Below, in pieces: positions 58,293-64,000 of a DNA stretch of 64,000 nt (the stretch's first letter is position 1; every line of letters starts with the position of its first letter). Origin of the DNA: Sphaerisporangium fuscum (GTDB taxonomy: Bacteria; Actinomycetota; Actinomycetes; Streptosporangiales; Streptosporangiaceae); the NCBI RefSeq assembly GCF_018531465.1, contig NZ_JAHDTF010000003.1:248001-312000 (forward strand), in the 5' to 3' direction. The position numbers were made by a program, and so were the translations under genes. The notes beneath the pieces are model-generated. The model saw only the letters and a list, made by a program, of their open reading frames with translations, made no database searches and was not told the origin of the DNA.

Positions 58293-61259
58293 ATGCGCGT
58301 GGTGGGTGACTACCGTGACGAGAACGATCGGCGGGCGACCGGGACCGGCGAAGGCGAGCGGCCGGGCGTCCCCGGTTCCGCGGAGACCGCGGGCGAGCTG
58401 GAGCGGGCCGCCGAGCTCGTGCGTGCCCTGTACGGCCTGGAGGGCGAGCTGACGCGCCTGCCGGGGGAGAGGGACCTCAACTTCCGGCTGTCGGCCGCAG
58501 GGGGCGAGCGATACGTCGTCAAGCTCCATGTGCCCGGCACGGACCCGGCCGAGCTGGATCTGCAGAACGCGGTGCTCTCGCACCTGGAGGCCCAGCACGC
58601 GCCGCCCCCGGCTCCCCGGGTCGTGGCCGCCGGGGACGGGCGCGGCGCCGTACCGGTGCCCTGGAGCGACGGCGAGCGCACGCTACGGGTGCTGACCTGG
58701 ATGCACGGCAGGCCCTGGACCGAGGTGGAGCCGACGCCCGGGCGCCTGCGCGACCTCGGACGCCACGTGGCGGGCGTCGACCGGGCGATGCGGGACCTGA
58801 CCCATCCCGCGATGCGGCGCGAGCTGCTGTGGAACCTCACCAGCGCCCCGCGGGTCGAGCCGTTCGCCGCCGCGGTCGACGGCTCGCTGCGGCCGCTGGT
58901 GCTCCAGGTGTTCGACCGCTTCCGCGCTCACGTCGCGCCCAGGCTGCCCTCCTTGCCGCACCAGATCATCCACAACGACGGCAACGAGTTCAACATCCTG
59001 GTCGACGACTCCGGCGGCGTCGCGGGCCTCATCGACTTCGGCGACGTGGTGTGGAGCCCGAGGATCTGCGGACTCGCCGTGGCGGGCGCCTACGCGATGC
59101 AGGGCCACCACGACCCTGTGCGCGCCGTGCTGCCCCTGGTGGCCGGCTACGACGAGGTGGCGCCGCTCGCTCCGGCCGAGCTGGAGGTGCTCTACGACCT
59201 GATGCGCACGCGGCTGGCCATGAGCGTGTGCATGGCCGCCCGCCAGCACGCCGGCGACCCCTCCAACGACTACCTGCTGGTGAGCCAGGAAGGGGTGAGG
59301 GACGTCCTCCGGCGCCTCGCCGGGGTGAGCCCCGATCTCGCCCACTTCCTCTTCCGCGACGCCGTCGGCTTCGCCGCCGATCCGTCGTCCCGCCTGGTCC
59401 GCCAGTACTTCGCGTCGGGCGGGGCCCGCCCGACGCCGGTCCTGGACCGTTTCGAGGTGGCGACCGGGCGTCATGGCGAGGGCCGCCGGACCTGCCGGGC
59501 CCCGCTCCCCGAAGGGGCCGGGGGAGCGGAGGAAACGGTTCACCTGGGCCGTGACCTGGCGGCGGAGAAGGGGAGCGTCGTCCGCTGCCCGCTCCCCGGC
59601 GTCGTCCGCACCGTGCTCCCCGGCCCGGGGGGCGAGGCGGACGGGCTGGTCATCGTCGAGCATCACATGATCGCGGATCAGGAGGCCGGAGTACGGCCCA
59701 CGGGCGCCGACCGGCGCTTCTGGACCCTGTACCGCCATCTGGAGCCCGGGCCGATCAAGCCCGGCGAGGTGCTGGCGCCGGGCGCCCCGCTCGGCACCGC
59801 TGGTTCCTTCCTGCACCTCCAGCTGGTGACGCACCTGCTGGGGCTCGGGGCCGGCTTCCCCGGCGCCGTGCCCGAGGGCGAGGCGGACGTCTGGACGAAC
59901 CTCAGCCCCGACCCGAACCTCCTGCTCCCGACGCCGCAGGGCGGCGCGGCCCGCCCGCGCCGGAGCGCGGCGGGCATCGCGGCGCGGCGCCGGACGAACA
60001 TGAGCGGGGCGATGAGCCTGTCCTACCGAGAGCCGCTGCACATCGTGCGAGGCGAGGGCGCCTACCTGATCGACGGCTCCGGCCGGCGCTGGCTGGACAT
60101 GGTCAACAACGTCTGCCACGTCGGCCACTGCCATCCACGTGTCGTCGAGGCGGGCCGGCGCCAGATGGGAGTGCTCAACACCAACACCAGGTACCTGCAC
60201 GAGTCGGTCGTGGACCTGGCCCGGCGGCTCGTCGAGCTGCTGCCCGACCCGCTGAAGGTCTGCTTCTTCGTCAACTCCGGATCCGAGGCCAACGACCTGG
60301 CGCTACGGCTGGCCACCGCGCACACCGGCGCCTCCGACCGCCTGGTGGTCGACCACGCCTATCACGGGCACCTCTCCTCACTGGTCGCGCTGAGCCCGTA
60401 CAAGTTCGACGGCAGGGGCGGGCACGGGCGGCCGGACACCACACACGTCTGCGAGCTGCCCGACCCCTACCGGGGACGGCTGCGCGCCGGGCGGGACGCC
60501 GGCCTCGGGATCCGGTACGCGGAATCGGTCGCCGGACACCTCGCCGGGCTGCGGGCGGCGGGCCGGCGACCGGCCGCGTTCTTCGCCGAATCCCTGCAGA
60601 GCTGCGGCGGCCAGATCGTCTACCCGGACGGCTACCTGCGAGCCGCGTTCGAGCACGTCAGGAAGGCCGGCGGCGTCTGCGTCGCCGACGAGGTGCAGGT
60701 GGGGTTCGGCCGCGTGGGCCGGCACTTCTGGGGGTTCGAGCTGCAGGGCGTCGTCCCCGACATCGTCACCATGGGAAAGCCGATGGGCAACGGGCACCCG
60801 CTGGCCGCCGTGGTGACGACCCCCGAGGTGGCGCGCTCGTTCGTGACGGGAATGGAGTGGTTCAACACCTACGGCGGCAACCCGGTGTCGGCGGAGATCG
60901 GCCTGGCCGTGCTCGACGTCATCCGCGACGAGCACCTGCAGGCCCGCGCGCGTGCCCGCGGCGAGCGGCTCCTCGCGGGCCTGAACGCGCTGCGGAAGCG
61001 GCACCCCCTCATCGGGGACGTCCGCGGCGAGGGGCTGTTCCTCGGCGTCGAACTGAGCCTTCCGGGGCGATCGCCGGCGACGGCGCAGGCCGGGGCGGTG
61101 AAGGAGGCCGCGAAGGCGCGCGGCGTCCTGCTGTCCACCGACGGCCCGGACGACAACGTCCTGAAGATCAAGCCGCCCCTCGTGCTGGCCGAGGAGGACT
61201 GCGACCTGTTCCTGGAGGTCCTCGACGAGGCCCTGGGCGAGGTGGAACGCGTCGTGTGA
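58293..61259 (+). CDS. APH kinase / M23-like / class-III aminotransferase fusion (phospho-lyase type)
   Basis: The start is ATG 58293 with GAGAGG upstream (988 aa). Residues 40-400 are an APH-type small-molecule kinase with Brenner-like [13 protein letters not shown] (about 227) and LIDFGDV. Residues 415-535 are an M23-peptidase-like lobe ([27 protein letters not shown]). Residues 569-988 are a class-III PLP enzyme: [50 protein letters not shown] and Lys in [12 protein letters not shown]. The kinase resembles hydroxylysine kinase and the PLP part the phosphohydroxylysine/phosphoethanolamine phospho-lyases. The family is known for kinase-lyase fusions in bacteria. The enzyme probably phosphorylates a hydroxyl group and then eliminates phosphate and ammonia. 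Confidence 0.9.
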   Translation: MRVVGDYRDENDRRATGTGEGERPGVPGSAETAGELERAAELVRALYGLEGELTRLPGERDLNFRLSAAGGERYVVKLHVPGTDPAELDLQNAVLSHLEAQHAPPPAPRVVAAGDGRGAVPVPWSDGERTLRVLTWMHGRPWTEVEPTPGRLRDLGRHVAGVDRAMRDLTHPAMRRELLWNLTSAPRVEPFAAAVDGSLRPLVLQVFDRFRAHVAPRLPSLPHQIIHNDGNEFNILVDDSGGVAGLIDFGDVVWSPRICGLAVAGAYAMQGHHDPVRAVLPLVAGYDEVAPLAPAELEVLYDLMRTRLAMSVCMAARQHAGDPSNDYLLVSQEGVRDVLRRLAGVSPDLAHFLFRDAVGFAADPSSRLVRQYFASGGARPTPVLDRFEVATGRHGEGRRTCRAPLPEGAGGAEETVHLGRDLAAEKGSVVRCPLPGVVRTVLPGPGGEADGLVIVEHHMIADQEAGVRPTGADRRFWTLYRHLEPGPIKPGEVLAPGAPLGTAGSFLHLQLVTHLLGLGAGFPGAVPEGEADVWTNLSPDPNLLLPTPQGGAARPRRSAAGIAARRRTNMSGAMSLSYREPLHIVRGEGAYLIDGSGRRWLDMVNNVCHVGHCHPRVVEAGRRQMGVLNTNTRYLHESVVDLARRLVELLPDPLKVCFFVNSGSEANDLALRLATAHTGASDRLVVDHAYHGHLSSLVALSPYKFDGRGGHGRPDTTHVCELPDPYRGRLRAGRDAGLGIRYAESVAGHLAGLRAAGRRPAAFFAESLQSCGGQIVYPDGYLRAAFEHVRKAGGVCVADEVQVGFGRVGRHFWGFELQGVVPDIVTMGKPMGNGHPLAAVVTTPEVARSFVTGMEWFNTYGGNPVSAEIGLAVLDVIRDEHLQARARARGERLLAGLNALRKRHPLIGDVRGEGLFLGVELSLPGRSPATAQAGAVKEAAKARGVLLSTDGPDDNVLKIKPPLVLAEEDCDLFLEVLDEALGEVERVV

Positions 61260-61388
61260 GCACACGCGCTCCGGCTCCCGCGTCCCGTGCGCCGAGCGCT
61301 CCCCGGGAGGACGGGCAAAGCCGTCCCCTGTGGGTCTGACATGCCTCCGAACTGGGCGTCCGGATGCCCGGCGAGGCCTGCCGAGGTC

Positions 61389-61422
61389 TTGACATCACCC
61401 ATTCTTTGAGCGATCGTTCGAC
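61389..61422 (+). promoter_or_regulatory. promoter/operator copy 2: TTGACA with 19-bp TetR-like site
   Basis: TTGACA (61389-61394) and CTTTGAGCGATCGTTCGAC (61404-61422) repeat the arrangement at 58222-58256 with one base less between them. It precedes the binding-protein gene by 56 bp and gives the transporter its own regulated promoter. Confidence 0.75.
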
Positions 61423-61478
61423 TACATTCACCCGCTGTCCGGACGGCGGTGATCCTCTGCCACGATTGGCGAACCGAA

Positions 61479-63134
61479 ATGCAACACATGCGGCACAGGG
61501 CCGCCGCGGTGGCGGCCATCGCGCTGATCCTCACCACGGCCGGTTGTTACAAGAGCAGCGACGACAAGGCGGCGGGCGCCGCACCGGACGGCGCGGGCAG
61601 GCGGGAACTCGTCACCACCACCCCGCCCGGCGTCGGGAAGGTCGACAAGGTCACCTGGGCCCTCTACCGGGGGACCACCTCGATCGACCCGATCACCACC
61701 GGCGACTACCCCGAGATCACCGTCACGAGCCTGATGTGCGAGTCGCTGTTCCGGCAGGCTCCGGACGGCTCCGTCGAGCCCGGGCTCGCGACCGGCATCG
61801 ACTACCCCGACGCCGGGACCGCGGTCGTCAAGCTCCGCGGCGGCGTGCGCTTCTGGGACGGGACGCCGATGACCGCCGAGGACGTCGCCTTCAGCATCGA
61901 GCGCAACCGCGACCCCGAAGGCGGCGGCTACTGGGTGCCGGTCCTCGACAGGATCACCTCGGTACGCGCCACCGGGCCGCTCGAGGTCACCCTCAAACTG
62001 AGCAAGCCCGACTACTGGCTGCGCGACGTCCTGTCGTACATGCCCGGCATGGTGGTCGCCAAGCACTACGTCCAGGCCAAGGGGAAGGACTACGGCACCG
62101 TCAACGGCGGCGCCATGTGCACCGGGTCGTTCAAACTCGGCCAGTGGCGCACCGGCGACGTGCTGTCCGTCGTCCGCAACGACGGCTACTGGAACCGGGC
62201 GGAGCTCCCGCTCGTGCGGCAGATCGACTTCAAGGGCATCCCGGACGAGGCCACGCTGACGGCGGCGCTGCTCACCGGCGAGGTGGACGGCGCCTACCTG
62301 GAGCTGCCGCTGTCGACCATCGACCAGATCCGGGCGAGCGCCGCCGTCAAGGTGTACCAGGGGCCGTCGTACCTGATCGACGCGTTCATCGTCTCCGACA
62401 TGAAGAAGGGCCCGCTGGCCGACGCCCGCGTCCGCCGCGCCCTGTCCCTGGCCGTCGACCGGGACGCCTACATCCGCACCCTCTACAAGGGCGCCGCCCA
62501 GCCCGCGAGAGCGCTCGGAAGCCCGGGGACGTGGGGCTACGAGAAGGACACCTTCCAGAAGGCGTGGGACGGCCTCGGCGCCCCGAAGGTCGACCTGGAC
62601 GCGGCGCGCAAGCTCGTCCAGGAGGCCGGCGCGACCGGCAGGACGGTGACGTTCGGCATGAGCAACGAGCTGAACAAGCTGGCCACCGAGGCCAACCTCT
62701 ACAAGGCCGCCGCGGAGAAGATCGGGCTCAAGGCCGAGCTGAAGGCGGTCTCGGTGGACGCCTACAGCTCCTTCTTCCTCGACCGGCAGGCCCGCGCCCA
62801 GGTCGACGGCTTCTTCACCACCAACTACCCCAACTGGGCCGATCCCGCCGCCCTGTACGCGACGTTCTCCCTGCCCGGCGGCCCGCAGGACTACGGCGGC
62901 TACCGCGACCCCCGGGTGGCCGGCCTCCTGGAGCGGGCGCGCGGCACGCAGGAGCCGGCGAAGCGGGCCGAACTGGCGGTCCAGGCGCAGCAGGCGGTGA
63001 CCGAGGACCTGCCGTGGATCCCGAACGTCGCCCCGGACACCGTCCTGGTGCTCAACTCCAAGCTCACCGGAGCCACCGTGTCCTCCCAGCATCTGTTCGC
63101 GCCGTGGGCGGCCAAGCTCGGCGCGGTGGGGTGA
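61479..63134 (+). CDS. peptide-type ABC transporter substrate-binding lipoprotein
   Basis: Start ATG 61479 (551 aa), with ATG 61488 as alternative. A lipoprotein signal ends ALILTTAGC (Cys about residue 23). The mature protein is a family 5 (DppA/OppA) binding protein: TSIDPITTGDYPEITVTSLM, VKLRGGVRFWDGTPMTAEDV and ADARVRRALSLAVDRDAYIR. Family 5 proteins bind peptides, nickel complexes or sugars. Its promoter shares the operator of the kinase/aminotransferase fusion, so the ligand is probably a precursor of that enzyme's substrate, for example a peptide or amino-alcohol compound. Confidence 0.92.
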   Translation: MQHMRHRAAAVAAIALILTTAGCYKSSDDKAAGAAPDGAGRRELVTTTPPGVGKVDKVTWALYRGTTSIDPITTGDYPEITVTSLMCESLFRQAPDGSVEPGLATGIDYPDAGTAVVKLRGGVRFWDGTPMTAEDVAFSIERNRDPEGGGYWVPVLDRITSVRATGPLEVTLKLSKPDYWLRDVLSYMPGMVVAKHYVQAKGKDYGTVNGGAMCTGSFKLGQWRTGDVLSVVRNDGYWNRAELPLVRQIDFKGIPDEATLTAALLTGEVDGAYLELPLSTIDQIRASAAVKVYQGPSYLIDAFIVSDMKKGPLADARVRRALSLAVDRDAYIRTLYKGAAQPARALGSPGTWGYEKDTFQKAWDGLGAPKVDLDAARKLVQEAGATGRTVTFGMSNELNKLATEANLYKAAAEKIGLKAELKAVSVDAYSSFFLDRQARAQVDGFFTTNYPNWADPAALYATFSLPGGPQDYGGYRDPRVAGLLERARGTQEPAKRAELAVQAQQAVTEDLPWIPNVAPDTVLVLNSKLTGATVSSQHLFAPWAAKLGAVG

Positions 63135-63140
63135 GCGCGC

Positions 63141-64000
63141 GTGGCCGCTTACCTTCTGCGCCGCCTGGCGATGCTGGTGGCCACACTGGTGGTGTCCAGC
63201 TTCGTGGTGTTCGCCGGGCTGTCCGTGGCTCCGGGGAACCCTCTGGCGACCCTCTCGGGAGGCCGTTCCCTGCCGCCCGGGAGCGTCGCGGTCCTCGTGG
63301 CGCGCTACCACCTCGACGAGCCGTTCCTGGTGCGCTACCTGGCCTGGGCGGGCAACGCCCTGCGAGGCGATCTCGGCCTGTCCATCACCCTGCGCCAGAA
63401 CGTCTCCGACCTCATAGCGGCCCGCGCGGGCACCACCGTCGCGCTCGTCCTGTACGCGTCCGTCATCGTCGTGGTCGCCGGCGTCGCGATCGGGCTGCTG
63501 GCGGCGCTGCGGCCGGGCCCGCTGGACTCGCTGGTCGTGGCCGCCACGGCCACGGTCGTCGCCGTGCCGCCCTTCGTCGCGGCGATCGCGCTCATCGGCG
63601 TCTTCGCCGTGGGCCTGGGCTGGCTGCCCGCGTTCGGCAACGGGTCAGGTCTGTGGGAGGGGCTGCGGCACCTGACGCTCCCGGCCGTCGCCCTGGCGGC
63701 GTCCGCGACCGCGGCCGTCGCCAGGGTCACCCGCACCAGCGTGCGGGAGGAGCTCGGCAGGGAGCACGTGCAGACGGCCGTCAGCCGGGGCGTCCCGTAC
63801 GCCGCGGTGGTCCGCCGCCACGCGCTGCGCAACGCGGCCGTTCCCATCATCACCCTGACCGGGATGACGACCGCGTCCATGATCGCGCTGGCGGCGGTGG
63901 TGGAGCGGGCGTTCGGGCTGAACGGCCTCGGCGCCTACCTCGTCAGCGCCACCTTGTCCAAGGACTTCGCCGTCGTGCAGGGCATATCCCTCGTCCTGGT
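63141..64000 (+). CDS. peptide-type ABC transporter permease (DppB-like), right end missing
   Basis: GTG 63141 lies six bases after the binding-protein stop, with GGGGTGAG as ribosome-binding site; the gene runs off the window. It starts AAYLLRRLAMLVATLVVSSF, has the N-terminal DppB periplasmic part (LVARYHLDEPFLVRYLAWAG), and carries the ATPase-contact EAA region (REHVQTAVSRGVPYAAVVRR, HALRNAAVPII). The second permease and ATPase genes should follow beyond 64000. Confidence 0.92.
   Translation, partial: MAAYLLRRLAMLVATLVVSSFVVFAGLSVAPGNPLATLSGGRSLPPGSVAVLVARYHLDEPFLVRYLAWAGNALRGDLGLSITLRQNVSDLIAARAGTTVALVLYASVIVVVAGVAIGLLAALRPGPLDSLVVAATATVVAVPPFVAAIALIGVFAVGLGWLPAFGNGSGLWEGLRHLTLPAVALAASATAAVARVTRTSVREELGREHVQTAVSRGVPYAAVVRRHALRNAAVPIITLTGMTTASMIALAAVVERAFGLNGLGAYLVSATLSKDFAVVQGISLVL

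Noticed and set aside
61428..63311. 627-codon open frame antisense to the ABC binding-protein gene
   Set aside because: Low-complexity composition and complete overlap with a well-supported lipoprotein gene.
1..64000. tRNA, rRNA, CRISPR array, prophage or plasmid origin
   Set aside because: No cloverleaf, rRNA block, regularly spaced repeats, phage structural genes or replication genes were seen on reading both strands by eye; a tRNA scan was not possible.

Overview
The window is very GC-rich, has strong third-position GC, many GTG/TTG starts and many leaderless promoters, and carries ATP-binding/XRE-DUF5753/DUF397 gene sets. Together these point to the chromosome of a sporulating actinomycete, most likely Streptosporangiaceae or a relative such as Nonomuraea, Streptosporangium or Actinomadura. 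This is inferred from gene content; no rRNA, tRNA, CRISPR array, intact insertion sequence or prophage was seen. The region has the character of a chromosome arm: regulator-plus-enzyme pairs, ABC/MFS transport, secreted hydrolases and an unusual number of decayed genes.

Layout. 0-5.5 kb: a ROK regulator faces two secreted multidomain sugar enzymes, a PQQ-glucose-dehydrogenase-like protein and a ThuA/DUF1080 protein, both ending in CBM6 modules. 6-8 kb: the ATP-binding / XRE / DUF397 set, with the DUF397 gene tandemly duplicated. 8-13 kb: Nudix, RmlD-like reductase, a small conserved protein, a P450 and several broken genes. 13-16 kb: a fused aminodeoxychorismate synthase and an AhpD-like protein, both lacking a key cysteine. 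16-20 kb: nitronate monooxygenase, then a MoxR-type ATPase with a VWA/metallopeptidase partner. 20-25.4 kb: an operon of a Pls/PosA-type membrane NRPS and an M1 aminopeptidase, the best candidate for a specialised-metabolite system (a cationic homo-poly-amino-acid). 25.5-30.5 kb: DUF305 lipoprotein, LVIVD-repeat exported protein, acyl-CoA dehydrogenase, serine hydrolase and a MarR-type regulator. 31.4-33.5 kb: two stretches of unrecognisable sequence around an MTHFR-like gene.

33.5-56 kb: a run of small regulator/enzyme pairs (TetR, MerR, XRE, AraC/GlxA, NarL-type response regulator, SigX5-type sigma factor) with hydrolases, SDRs, SnoaL proteins, MFS exporters, a stray MurG paralogue and a luciferase-like monooxygenase. 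Several clean operators are visible, including a perfect 34-bp palindrome upstream of an MFS exporter and a textbook MerR promoter with 19-bp spacer. Four genes here are broken: a CASTOR/TrkA-like channel, a YCII protein, an ECF42-type sigma factor reduced to its two ends, and upstream (10-13 kb) an SDR/TetR pair and a YciI-like fragment.

56-64 kb: a coherent catabolic locus. A phosphotriesterase-like hydrolase and a TetR regulator form an operon, followed by a three-domain APH kinase / M23-like / class-III aminotransferase fusion and a Dpp/Opp-type peptide ABC transporter that runs off the right edge. The same 19-bp operator sits in front of the fusion gene and the transporter, which ties them into one regulon. 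The fusion resembles hydroxylysine or ethanolamine kinase plus phospho-lyase, so the locus probably imports and degrades an amino-alcohol or hydroxy-amino-acid compound.
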